Part shown: in pieces, positions 26,644 through 35,579 of the stretch
How the letters are laid out: the number at the start of each line of letters is the position of its first letter
Position numbering within the stretch: the stretch's first letter is position 1
Assembly: GCA_028280485.1 (NCBI GenBank)
Contig: JANQLS010000076.1
Coordinates: 16,458-80,457 of the forward strand
From: Planctomycetota bacterium
GTDB taxonomy: Bacteria; Planctomycetota; UBA8108; JACQVS01
Reading direction: 5' to 3'
Length of the DNA: 64,000 nucleotides
Notes under the pieces: model-generated
Databases searched by the model: none
The model's input: the letters and a program-made list of their open reading frames with translations, nothing else
Told to the model about the DNA's origin: nothing
Translations under genes and position numbers: made by a program

Positions 26644-27357
26644 ATGTTCACCGGTATCGTCGAACGAACGGCAAGAATTACGGATATCGTTAGTAAAGAA
26701 ATCAAAGAAGACGGCATCCGAGTTCACTTAGAAATCCAATCCGAAAATGAACTCAGGCCCTGGTCGATTCCCGAGCTTGGAGCGAGCATCGCATGCGATG
26801 GAGTGTGCTTAACCGTGGTCGAGGTGAGGGATGGGACGCATTTAGCCTTCGATGCCATCCCCGAAACTTTAAAACTGACTACGCTGGGAGATCGGAAACC
26901 AGGAGATCGCATTAACATCGAGCCATCCCTGGCTGTGGGGGATCGATTTGGTGGGCACTTCGTGACGGGGCATGTCGACGGCATGGGTACCATCGAAAAG
27001 ATAGAGAGGGAAGGTGATCAAGTCGTCTTTCAAATTGGAGCTTCTAAAGCGCTCATTACTCAGATGATCAAAAAGGGCTCGATCACAGTGGATGGAATCA
27101 GTCTCACTCTCGTCGAAGTCGAACGGGGAGGCTCATGGTTCAGTTTTGCGGCGATCCCACACACCTTGCTCGTCACCAGTCTCGGAGATAAAAAGGTGGG
27201 GGATGCGGTCAACCTAGAGACCGATGCTTACGGGAAGTGGGTTCTCCATGGTTTGAAAGAGATTTTTAGTAATGGAGAATCTCCGTCATCCTCAGATGAT
27301 GGCTTCAACCTTCCCGGTAGTGATGCCTTAGCTAAAAAACTGAATGATTTACTTTAG
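26644..27357 (+). CDS. ribE: Riboflavin synthase, alpha subunit
   Basis: 237 residues; the family is usually 200-220. It converts two 6,7-dimethyl-8-ribityllumazine molecules into riboflavin and a pyrimidine. The protein starts MFTGIVE, as nearly all family members do, and shows two barrel repeats: SIACDGVCLTVVE with GHFVTGHVDG in the first, and SITVDGISLTLVE with a weaker match in the second. The last 30 residues (Ser/Asp-rich, then LPGSDALAKKL) are an extra tail. No other riboflavin gene is adjacent. It is convergent with rho, 21 bases apart. Confidence 0.96.
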   Translation: MFTGIVERTARITDIVSKEIKEDGIRVHLEIQSENELRPWSIPELGASIACDGVCLTVVEVRDGTHLAFDAIPETLKLTTLGDRKPGDRINIEPSLAVGDRFGGHFVTGHVDGMGTIEKIEREGDQVVFQIGASKALITQMIKKGSITVDGISLTLVEVERGGSWFSFAAIPHTLLVTSLGDKKVGDAVNLETDAYGKWVLHGLKEIFSNGESPSSSDDGFNLPGSDALAKKLNDLL

Positions 27358-27378
27358 CCCAGCTGAATTGATCTAGCC

Positions 27379-29091
27379 CTACATGTCGGGATTGAAAGAG
27401 GCGAGGAAAGAATCGTTATCTAAGCTCTCACCGATTTTCTTGATCAAGATCTTCATACCTTCAACAGCATCGACACTTTGAAGAACTCGTCTCAAAGCCC
27501 AAACTGAGTTGAGATTGTCAGGAGCGATCAACTTTTCTTCTTTTCTCGTTCCTGATAGATGGATGTCAAAGGCGGGGAAAATTCTGAGGTCAGCGAGTTT
27601 TCTTGAGAGGACGAGTTCCATGTTTCCGGTTCCCTTAAACTCTTCAAAGATGACTTCATCCATACGACTTCCCGTTTCGATGAGTGCCGTAGCGATGATC
27701 GTCAAGCTTCCACCTTCTTCGATGTTTCTCGCCGAACCAAAGAACGTTTTGGGTTTACCCAAGGTTTTGGCGTCGACACCACCGGAGAGGGTTCTTCCCG
27801 AGTTTTTAGTCTCTAAGTTGTGGGCTCGGGCCAGGCGAGTGAGGGAGTCTAAAAGAATGACGACATCGCGTCCCAACTCAACTAATCTTCGGGCTCGTTC
27901 GATGGCGAGTTCACTGATGTGAACGTGATTCTCGGTTCCTTCATCGGAAGTCGAGGTTAAGACTTCACCGTGCTTGATCGCTCGTTTCCATTCCGTTGCT
28001 TCTTCCGGACGTTCGTCAACTAAGACCAAAATGATGTAGCATTCAGGATGGTTGTCGACGATAGAGTGAGCGATGCTCTGCATCAGGATCGTTTTACCCG
28101 TTCTCGGGGGGGCGACGATCAGTCCTCTTTGTCCCTTTCCGATCGGCGCTAATAGATCGAGTAATCGGAGTGATGGATTGCGAGTGTTCTCAGCAATTTT
28201 GAATTTTTCGGTGGGGTCTAGACTCGTAAGATCACGGAAGTCAGGCACTTCTAAGAGTTCGCGACAATCCGGTTCTAATCCCTCGACCATCTCGATTTCA
28301 AGTAAGGTGTAACGTGCTCCCTTTCTTCCTCCCTCGCAGGCTTTACCTTTGATGCTGTAACCAGCGCGTAGTTGGTGCTTTTTAATCAGAGCTTGGGGGA
28401 CAGAGACATCGTTTTCGCGGTGGGAGTAATCGTTTTCAACTTTTCTCAGGAACCCTGAGCCATCCTTTTGAATTTCTAAGACGCCGACGGTTTCAAAGGC
28501 GTTCTCGATGGCCTGTTGTGAGGGTTGGAAAGTGCGCTGCGATTGGGAATTGGATCGGTGTGAACCTCTGGAGTGCCCCCCTCGATCACGATTGTCTCGT
28601 CGAGGACGGGATCGCGTCTTGGATCCATTTCTTCCTCTTCCAGAATGAGAGGAAGAGCCCGATCTGGATTTGTTTCGGGATGACGATCCTCGGGATGAAG
28701 AGCCTCGAGATGATGATCCTCGGGATGATGAGGAGGAGGACCCGCCGCCTCCGCTTCGGGATGAGCTTCCTCGGGAACCGTCTCGTGAGGATCCGCCTCT
28801 CGATGATCCACCGGATGAAGAACTGCCGCCCGAAGTTTTTGATCGTGAGCGTCGCCCTCTTAGGGTGCGACCGCCACTGGCGGGGCGTCGACGTCCTCGT
28901 CCTCCTCCAGATCCAGATCCGGATGACTCTCCTGAGCCACCGCCCGATCCTTCGCGTGAGGATGAGCTAGATTGGTTGGAGTTGCTCGAAGATGAGCTGC
29001 TTCTTTTACGGGACGATGACGGGCGGGATCGACGAGTGCCTCCTCCCGATGAGGAGCTTTTCGATGATCCACTTGAAGATGAATTACTCAA
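27379..29091 (-). CDS. rho: Transcription termination factor Rho with Ser/Arg/Gly-rich extension
   Basis: 570 residues; E. coli Rho has 419. The first about 190 residues are nearly all Ser, Arg, Gly, Lys and Asn (low complexity, RGSS and SSRG units). Then follow the RNA-binding OB domain (EIQKDGSGFLR, about 200) and the helicase with APPRTGKT (Walker A), LVDERPEEATEW, LDSLTRLARAHN and IIATALIETGSRMDEVIFEEFKGTGN. All catalytic parts are intact. The start is TTG at 29091, with AAGGAGAG six bases upstream, which decides it. Long basic extensions occur in Rho from other phyla and help RNA binding or condensate formation there. It faces ribE convergently, and a long gap lies upstream. Confidence 0.96.
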   Translation of the reverse strand: MSNSSSSGSSKSSSSGGGTRRSRPSSSRKRSSSSSSNSNQSSSSSREGSGGGSGESSGSGSGGGRGRRRPASGGRTLRGRRSRSKTSGGSSSSGGSSRGGSSRDGSRGSSSRSGGGGSSSSSSRGSSSRGSSSRGSSSRNKSRSGSSSHSGRGRNGSKTRSRPRRDNRDRGGHSRGSHRSNSQSQRTFQPSQQAIENAFETVGVLEIQKDGSGFLRKVENDYSHRENDVSVPQALIKKHQLRAGYSIKGKACEGGRKGARYTLLEIEMVEGLEPDCRELLEVPDFRDLTSLDPTEKFKIAENTRNPSLRLLDLLAPIGKGQRGLIVAPPRTGKTILMQSIAHSIVDNHPECYIILVLVDERPEEATEWKRAIKHGEVLTSTSDEGTENHVHISELAIERARRLVELGRDVVILLDSLTRLARAHNLETKNSGRTLSGGVDAKTLGKPKTFFGSARNIEEGGSLTIIATALIETGSRMDEVIFEEFKGTGNMELVLSRKLADLRIFPAFDIHLSGTRKEEKLIAPDNLNSVWALRRVLQSVDAVEGMKILIKKIGESLDNDSFLASFNPDM

Positions 29092-30429
29092 GGATGTCTC
29101 TCCTTAGAGGGATACGTAAAATCGGGTCGGTCACCTCAGCTTTTTGGAGGTGTTCCGTTACAGTGGCTTGAATTTTTCAAGCGGTGCTCAGCGTCACTCT
29201 TTCCAAGAATTCACCTCATCCTTGAGGTCGAGGAGGTTGTGCCTGAGCGCACAGCACCATTCCCACTCATTCAGCGGAAAGTCGGCTACGGAATACGAGG
29301 ACCCGTGGATTACCGGCTGAAAATACGAACCTGCCGGTACAAAACTTGGATTCAACAGACTATCGGTTGAACTCACTTCACCAAAATTTCTCTTCAAAAC
29401 TCAAACTGAGGGTGAAGTGAAGGGATGAGTAAATCTATTTGGGCTCATCCTCAGAGACAGAAGTTTTAATTTTTAGTTCCCCGAAGTCGAACGCAGCAAT
29501 AAGCGCAGTTCTTCTCGATCACCCGAGTTTCAAACTAGATCAAACTCAGGATCAAATTATCGAGTAGGGGAGCCACAAACTTCTTAAATGGCTAACTCTT
29601 CAAAGGCCTATGTCACAATCACATTCTCGAGGTGACGACGGTCTCACGTCTTGAGTTAGCTCCTGTTGTTAAAAGACGAACAGTCTTTTATTCAACATTG
29701 CCGCCTACGTCACTAAGACCAGTTAATAGAGACGGTAGGTGGAAGATTCTTCTCTCAAAGCAGGTTTCAGCAGAGTGTAAAATCTCTTTGAACGATTCTT
29801 CTCTCAAACTTTAATTCGTCAGAGCCGAGTTTTTCGGTTCAAAATTTCAAGGCTTGAAATGAACTAAAAAGCTCTACTGGTACTTTCCTGCAAATTGGCC
29901 TGCAAGCTGGCTTAAGAGTCAGTGCATTCTTTTGGGGCCTCTCTTTTTGGCCCGGCCTTTGAAGGCCCTTGTTTAACAAGGAATTGGAAAAAATCAAAGA
30001 GGTAATTTTTTTAAAATCACCGAAAAAGTCGATTTGACTTCTTCAATTCAATCAGAAGCAGCTTCGATTGTTCCGTTATTTGCAGATCGGAAAGACTTTC
30101 TTAACCCAAAAGAGGTAATAAAAACTCTGAAAAAAACTTATAAAAAGCTAAAATCCCTAACTATTGTTTCTGCTTCTTGTATCTATGTAGATGGAGAGAT
30201 TCGGTATCACAAGCAGAAAGGGTGGGTTCAAGAGTATAATCGGCTTGAGGATGCTAATTCTACAACGAGAAATAGCATCGGCCAAAGAATAGAGCTGATA
30301 TTTATTATCGGCCAATGAAACCTCTTTCTTTGTCGTCATGGAAATAGCGACTTGGGGATGGGGTTGTAAGTTGTATTATAGTATTGCCTTAAGGTCTTTC
30401 TGTCCGGCGTATTTAAGGAGCTCGAATCG
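29092..30429. other. 1.3-kb divergent gap between rho and aroDE
   Basis: It must carry promoters for both flanking genes. The left part (29107-29830) has many short hairpins and no coding character; the leftward TTG frame 29194-29397 lacks support. Near 29935-29985 several G/C hairpins cluster (GGCCTT/AAGGCC). The right part (about 30000-30330) is clearly more AT-rich than its surroundings and holds the weak frame listed at 30034. I see no known RNA family. A long rho leader that autoregulates termination is plausible but unproven. Confidence 0.5.
30034..30318 (+). CDS. Possible small hypothetical protein
   Basis: A 94-residue frame from TTG with mixed, protein-like composition (KKTYKKLKSLTIVSASCIYV in the middle). 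No ribosome binding site of note and no recognised family. It lies in an AT-rich patch unlike its neighbours, which could mean a recently acquired or decaying gene, or chance. Confidence 0.22.
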   Translation: MTSSIQSEAASIVPLFADRKDFLNPKEVIKTLKKTYKKLKSLTIVSASCIYVDGEIRYHKQKGWVQEYNRLEDANSTTRNSIGQRIELIFIIGQ

Positions 30430-31974
30430 ATGGATGGCGTTTTAGCCATTACTCAAAAAGGGAACGATCACGAATTTAATTTACTTCAAACCTTCCGAAG
30501 CCGGGGTTTAGGCGGGGTCGAAGTACGTGCCGACCTCCAGCTCAAGGCGACTCAGGGAGATCGTGATCAACTTTACTCATGGATTAGAAAACTTCGAGAT
30601 GCGGGCTTTGATGTCTTGTTGACATTGAGGTTACCCAGTCATGGGGGAGTTTATGAAGGTTCGGAGCAAGAACGCGTCGAGATCTATAAGGAAGGTTTGA
30701 CACACGGAGCCCATCTCATCGACATCGAGTGGGGGAGTGAGGCCCTGGATCTTCTTCCCGATGGATTTGCTGATCGTCTGGTTGTTAGTCAGCATAAGTT
30801 TGATGGGCCGATCCATCGAGAAGAGCTGAACGAATTGACTCACCAAGTGGAGTCAAGATGTAATCCGTATGCTATCAAGGTTGTGCCGACTGCTCATCGA
30901 CTTCGGGATGCACTGGAAGTTTTAAGTTGGGTTCGGGAGGGAAAATCAACGAACGGAGCGTATCGAGTGGGTTTCAGTATGGGGGCGAGTGGGGCTTTTT
31001 CTCGTATTTTGGCCTTAGCTTTTGGTTCAAAGTTTACCTACGCAAGCCTGGGGAAACCCGTAGCGCCGGGGCAGATCTCGCTTCGAGAGTTATTAGAACT
31101 CTATAAATGCCAAGAATTAAAATCAGAAACCGAAATCTTCGGTGTCTTAGGTTCTAACGCTTTAACTTCTTTCTCTCCTTATTTGCATAATCCATCGTTT
31201 CAAAAACGAGAAATTAATGCTGTCTACTTGCCCTTTCAGGTCGAAGAGTTTTCGGAGATGACGGAAGTGATGCCAGATCTCGAGGTCAAAGGATTGAGCG
31301 TTACGATTCCCTTTAAGGAGGATGTGAAAGAGTTTGCCGATCGCTGCGATGAACGATCGACTGCGGCGGGGGCAGCAAATACCTTGGTTGTCGAATCCGA
31401 TGGGGGTGGTAGCGACGCGTTCAATACAGATTACGATGGGGTGATCTTGCCTCTTAAGCAACGCTTAGGATCGATAGAGGGTAAGAGTATCGGCATCATT
31501 GGAAATGGCGGAGCTTGTCGAGGTGCAGCAAAAGCACTGCAAGAAGCTAAGGCAAACCCTTATCTTTATTATCGGAACATCGAGAAGGGTGCCAAGGTGT
31601 CATCGGATCTCGGCGTTCCCGGTGCATTATTGGATGAGATGGGAAAGCAATACCACGATGCTTGGATCAATGCGACTCCCGTCGGTACGAAGCCTGGCGA
31701 TGAATCACCTCTTAAGGAAGTCGTTTTCACTTCGGTCCAGGAGTCCGAGCATTCCGTTCCCATCGCTTTCGATATGATCTATCAGCCGGCGTGGACTCCG
31801 ATGCTCAAATTAGCTCAAGCCTACGATGCTCCCACCATCCAAGGTCGAGAGATGTTGATCGCCCAAGGGACGGTTCAATTTGAGCTCTTCACGGGTCAAT
31901 CTGTATCCATCGATGAGTTTTCAGCGAATTATGAATTCGGGGAAGAGCTTCGAGAGAGTCAGGATGCGGATTGA
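30430..31974 (+). CDS. aroDE: Fused 3-dehydroquinate dehydratase (type I) / shikimate dehydrogenase
   Basis: 514 residues catalysing two consecutive steps of the shikimate pathway, as in plants and some PVC bacteria. Residues 1-235 form the AroD half: VVSQHKFDG (H122, general acid/base) and AIKVVPTAH (K150, Schiff base). Residues 240-514 form the AroE half: SFSPYLHNPSF, VTIPFKE (K296), NTLV, NTDYDG (D334) and the NADP loop GNGGACRGAAKAL. Both active sites look complete. The ATG at 30430 gives a normal AroD N-terminus, and GGAG precedes it. It stands alone, divergent from rho. Confidence 0.95.
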   Translation: MDGVLAITQKGNDHEFNLLQTFRSRGLGGVEVRADLQLKATQGDRDQLYSWIRKLRDAGFDVLLTLRLPSHGGVYEGSEQERVEIYKEGLTHGAHLIDIEWGSEALDLLPDGFADRLVVSQHKFDGPIHREELNELTHQVESRCNPYAIKVVPTAHRLRDALEVLSWVREGKSTNGAYRVGFSMGASGAFSRILALAFGSKFTYASLGKPVAPGQISLRELLELYKCQELKSETEIFGVLGSNALTSFSPYLHNPSFQKREINAVYLPFQVEEFSEMTEVMPDLEVKGLSVTIPFKEDVKEFADRCDERSTAAGAANTLVVESDGGGSDAFNTDYDGVILPLKQRLGSIEGKSIGIIGNGGACRGAAKALQEAKANPYLYYRNIEKGAKVSSDLGVPGALLDEMGKQYHDAWINATPVGTKPGDESPLKEVVFTSVQESEHSVPIAFDMIYQPAWTPMLKLAQAYDAPTIQGREMLIAQGTVQFELFTGQSVSIDEFSANYEFGEELRESQDAD

Positions 31975-32183
31975 TGAACTCATCGTTTGGGCTCAACCTT
32001 TTTAAACAATAAAACGAGTGCTGTTGGGGAAAGTTAGCGAATTACTTGGAATGGGGGCGTTCGAAGTCCTACCTTATAGAGATTAGAGTTCCTTCTTGAG
32101 TCCTCAGTTATAGCCGAGGTTCTCTTCATCAGTGCTCCTCAGGAACGCCTTGAAAACCCTCAATATTTACTAAGAGACGCCCA

Positions 32184-33464
32184 GTGATCACTCCCCTGCG
32201 TTCATTTTTTCGATCCGATAATGTCCATTATGATGAGTTAATTAGATCTATGGATTTTGGGGTGGTTGGGGGTAAGTCTTTTTATTTAAATGCCTTATGT
32301 TGTTTTGTTTCCTGTCTTCTCCCTTCGCTACTCCTGGGAAACGAAACATTTGTGAACTTGGGGTCTTTAGACACTCAAACTAAGCGAATGATCCCTCTGG
32401 TGAGCTTCCTCCCTCATGGCTCTCAGTTGATCTGTGGACCCTTTGGGGATGCCGGGACTCAGTTTCAAGTTTGGGATTGGAAGTCTCGATCGAAGCTCAA
32501 ATGGATCCAGTTTAGACACCCTAAGGAGAAGGATCTCAGTCGAGTGCTCGAGTTGAAATCCCTCCCTGACGGCAGGTTGGTGACTCGTCATTCCTCCGCG
32601 TCTACCGGCAAGATCACCGTTTGGAAAGCGGGGACTTTTCAATTTGAGAAGGAGATCCATTTTCAGGAGCCTGTCGTCAAAATAGCTATCAGCCCAAAGG
32701 GGACTTTACTCGCGGTCGGTACGGTCGCCCATCGGGGTCGATGTGCGGTCAAAATCTATGATCTCAAGGAGCATAAGATCCTTCATATCTTGGCTCAGGG
32801 ATTTCCTCGTAACGGGGGCTACGGTTTAGCCAGTTTGGAATTCAGTCCCGACGGAAAATATGTCGCGGGTATGGAAGATCTCGAAGACACGGTTCGTCGG
32901 CGGGAGATTCGAGTCTGGGAAGTTTCTTCTGGGCATCTGGTTGCGCTATTACCGGGAGGTCAGAAATGGTCGGGAATCGTTTGTTTTTCTCCCGACAGTC
33001 AGTCGCTTTATACGACGACTGGCCACGAGGAGCTCATCAAGGAAGGGCAGTACAGTATCTATAACTCTATCTCACGGTATGATCTCAAATCACTGAAAGT
33101 CATCAGTCAGTGGAAATACAAATCGACGGGGGGTAACGATGATTCCATCGTATCGATGGTTTTAGGTCCCGCCGGAAAGTCTGTTGTAATAGGAACGAGT
33201 TTCTTTCATTCTCAACTCCTACACGTCAACCTTAAGAAGAAGCAAATCCTTCAAACAGAGAAGCTGAAACCGACGAAGCACAGCTTGATGCCGATTGCTG
33301 TTTATATTGATACTGATGCGGGGAAGGGTGAGAATAAAAATGCGGAGAGACTAAAGTCCCCTACTCAACGATCTAAAATTTACGCGGTTGCTCACTTTGA
33401 TCGAATCGAATTGTTAAAGTTGGCTGAAGCTATAGGACCCACTGATAGGACGAAAACAAAATGA
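32184..33464 (+). CDS. Secreted WD40-like beta-propeller protein
   Basis: 426 residues from GTG at 32184; the ATG at 32250 is an alternative and gives a more ordinary signal peptide ending near LLLGNE. The rest consists of repeated beta-propeller blades with ISPKGTLLAVGT, FSPDGKYVAG and FSPDSQSLYTT elements, the SPDG-type turns of WD40 and quinoprotein-like propellers. No catalytic site is visible. The stop overlaps the start of the CehA-like gene by four bases (ATGA), so the two are translated together and probably act in the same place outside the cytoplasm. Confidence 0.8.
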   Translation: MITPLRSFFRSDNVHYDELIRSMDFGVVGGKSFYLNALCCFVSCLLPSLLLGNETFVNLGSLDTQTKRMIPLVSFLPHGSQLICGPFGDAGTQFQVWDWKSRSKLKWIQFRHPKEKDLSRVLELKSLPDGRLVTRHSSASTGKITVWKAGTFQFEKEIHFQEPVVKIAISPKGTLLAVGTVAHRGRCAVKIYDLKEHKILHILAQGFPRNGGYGLASLEFSPDGKYVAGMEDLEDTVRRREIRVWEVSSGHLVALLPGGQKWSGIVCFSPDSQSLYTTTGHEELIKEGQYSIYNSISRYDLKSLKVISQWKYKSTGGNDDSIVSMVLGPAGKSVVIGTSFFHSQLLHVNLKKKQILQTEKLKPTKHSLMPIAVYIDTDAGKGENKNAERLKSPTQRSKIYAVAHFDRIELLKLAEAIGPTDRTKTK

Positions 33465-35164
33465 AAGTTACATTTGTCGTTCCAGTTTTAATTATAAGTG
33501 TGTTGTCGTGCTTCTTCTTTCCTTCGATGGAACAAGAGCCGCTTCAGGCAAAAGCTATTACGCCAGAGAGAGCTCCAGTTCAATTTGAGATCTTAGACGT
33601 TTCCGGGAAAGAAAAAACTCCGGTTGGGGCGATGATCTGTTTAGTGAGTTTGAAAGATAATCAAGTTCGCTTGCCACCCGATGGGCGCATCCTGAAAAGG
33701 GTTGGGAGCACTCAAGAGTTCTATAAAGGAATTGATTACCGTTCCGATGATCGAGATTGGATCGGCCCCGTCCGAAAAATGAACGGGAAGGGGGATAATA
33801 ATGATCGTAGTTATGTCTATGGTTTAATCCCCTCTGTGCCCCACTGGAAAGAACCGATTGCGCATCAAGTAAAACCACAATTTAACGTTTCTTTAGAGCC
33901 AGGGAAATACCGAATATCCGTTTACCGCGGGATGGAATTTGTTCCGGTTCGGAAAGAATTTACCGTTAAAGCTGGGGAGAGCTCTAAAGTACAGTTGAAT
34001 CTCAAGCGCTGGATCGATTTACCGAGTAACGGCTGGTATTCAGGGGATGTTCACGTCCACCACCCGACGATGAAAAAAACTCAGCGAGACTATCTGTTGA
34101 GCTACGCTGAAGCTGAAGATCTTCACGTCGTCAATGTTTTAGAGATGGGGCACCATCGTGGCACGGATTTTCATCAACAAGGATTCGGTAAGAAGTTTCG
34201 AGTCTCTAAAGGGAACTACGCTTTAGTTTCGGGGCAAGAAGACCCCCGGAGTACATTCGGGCATATCATCGGTTTGAATTTAAGTGCTCTCGCCCGCGAC
34301 CTCCCCACCTACGATTTTTACGACTTAGCCTTTAAGCGTATTCACGCCCAAAAGGATGCTTTGGTCGGTTTCGCTCACTTCTCTTGGAACGGCTGTGATC
34401 TCCCCCGCGGGTTTCCTTGGTATATCACCACTGAGGCCATCGACTTTATTGAGCTGATGCAATTCGCAAAAGTCAATCGACCCGATTATTACGACTACCT
34501 CAACTTAGGTTTTCGTTTAACGGCGGCGGCGGGAAGTGACATTCCTTGGGGATCGACTTTGGGTGAATGTCGAACTTATGTCTATACGGGGAAGAAAACT
34601 TTAAATGTCGACGATTGGTTTGAGGGATTGAGTGAAGGAAGAACGTTTGTGAGTAACGGGCCCGCGCTGAGTTTTATGGCTGGAGGAAAATTACCAGGAA
34701 CTGAATATCCGGTTAAGAAGGGCACTCGGATCAAGATTCAAGCGAAGGTTCAAGGTCATGCGGATGTCGGCCTTCCTGAGATTCTTGAGATCACGGATGG
34801 GAACGGATTGGTAAAGAAAGTACAGAGAACTCGTCATTCTAAAGACCCCACTCTCCCCCCTACTCAAGATAGCTTAGAGCTCGTTTTTGATTATGAAGTG
34901 AAGGAAAGCGGTTGGATCACCGCGAGTACTCGTTGCTCCAACGGGGCCCTTGCCCACACCACTCCCGTTTATCTCATCGTCGACGGCCGCCCCACTTGGA
35001 GTCGCAAGCACGGCCCTCGTTTGATCGAGAAGCAATTGGCTTCGATCAAACGCATCGAAAATGAGTTTTCAAAACGCAATTCAGTTCGCGCAAAAGGCGT
35101 GCTAAAGCGACTCGAAAAAGCGAAAGAGTATTACGCAAAACTATTGAAGGCGATGTCAGGGTAG
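33461..35164 (+). CDS. CehA/McbA-like metallohydrolase, exported
   Basis: 567 residues with a signal peptide (to about 30), a beta-sandwich N-terminal part and a PHP-type metal-dependent hydrolase domain. GDVHVHHPT (H198, H200, H201) gives the first metal ligands; GQEDPRSTFGHIIGLN, GFAHFSWNGCDL and AAAGSDIPWGSTLGECRTYVY give the others. The named relatives, CehA and McbA, hydrolyse carbaryl, but most family members have unknown natural phosphoester or ester substrates. A C-terminal helical stretch (about 530-567) is Lys-rich. It is coupled to the preceding propeller gene, and a terminator follows at once. Confidence 0.85.
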   Translation: MKVTFVVPVLIISVLSCFFFPSMEQEPLQAKAITPERAPVQFEILDVSGKEKTPVGAMICLVSLKDNQVRLPPDGRILKRVGSTQEFYKGIDYRSDDRDWIGPVRKMNGKGDNNDRSYVYGLIPSVPHWKEPIAHQVKPQFNVSLEPGKYRISVYRGMEFVPVRKEFTVKAGESSKVQLNLKRWIDLPSNGWYSGDVHVHHPTMKKTQRDYLLSYAEAEDLHVVNVLEMGHHRGTDFHQQGFGKKFRVSKGNYALVSGQEDPRSTFGHIIGLNLSALARDLPTYDFYDLAFKRIHAQKDALVGFAHFSWNGCDLPRGFPWYITTEAIDFIELMQFAKVNRPDYYDYLNLGFRLTAAAGSDIPWGSTLGECRTYVYTGKKTLNVDDWFEGLSEGRTFVSNGPALSFMAGGKLPGTEYPVKKGTRIKIQAKVQGHADVGLPEILEITDGNGLVKKVQRTRHSKDPTLPPTQDSLELVFDYEVKESGWITASTRCSNGALAHTTPVYLIVDGRPTWSRKHGPRLIEKQLASIKRIENEFSKRNSVRAKGVLKRLEKAKEYYAKLLKAMSG

Positions 35165-35166
35165 TA

Positions 35167-35189
35167 GGCACACGCCGTGTGCCGTTTTT
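35167..35189 (+). terminator. Terminator after the CehA-like gene
   Basis: Stem GGCACAC/GTGTGCC with loop GCC, followed by GTTTTT, two bases after the stop codon. Confidence 0.85.
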
Positions 35190-35190
35190 C

Positions 35191-35568
35191 TAGTAGTCGG
35201 CTCACCTTGAGGCTGTGAATTTATTCGAAATACGTTAGTAAGCCCGGAGCGTAAGCGACGGGATACGTCATCGCGATATATCCGCATCGTTACGTCCTTA
35301 GGGATAATTTAGGCATTTAATTCCCACTCATGAAATACTTTAGCATTGTCCCGTCGCTTACGCTCCGGGCTTATTAATATTGGTGCTTAATTCTTTGTCC
35401 TGAATTTTGATTCCATAGGAATCTAAAAATTAACAACCTCCCCGTGAGCCGGGCTAGCATAACATAACAATTTCGAATACAATCAATGTGTAAACAAGAG
35501 GACGAATCAATCGCTGTCTTTAGTTTTGCGGAATTGCCGTTCCGGCTCACGGGGTGAGCCGACTACTA
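35191..35568 (+). repeat. R2 nested palindrome, copy 2 (best preserved)
   Basis: 378 bases with perfect 16-base outer arms (TAGTAGTCGGCTCACC and its complement) and 25-base inner arms at 35239-35263 and 35349-35373 (core GGAGCGTAAGCGACGGGA). A further half-palindrome CCCGTGAGCC/GGCTCACGGG connects 35445 and 35540. No coding potential. It fills the gap between two convergent genes. Confidence 0.9.
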
Positions 35569-35579
35569 CGAGCCTACGA

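Noticed and set aside
28670..29107. Rightward Asp/Pro/Arg-rich frame
   Set aside because: It is the reverse complement of the Ser-rich repeat region of rho; composition follows from the repeat codons.
29194..29397. Leftward 67-codon frame upstream of rho as a leader peptide
   Set aside because: TTG start without ribosome binding site and no conserved feature; kept only as part of the gap description.
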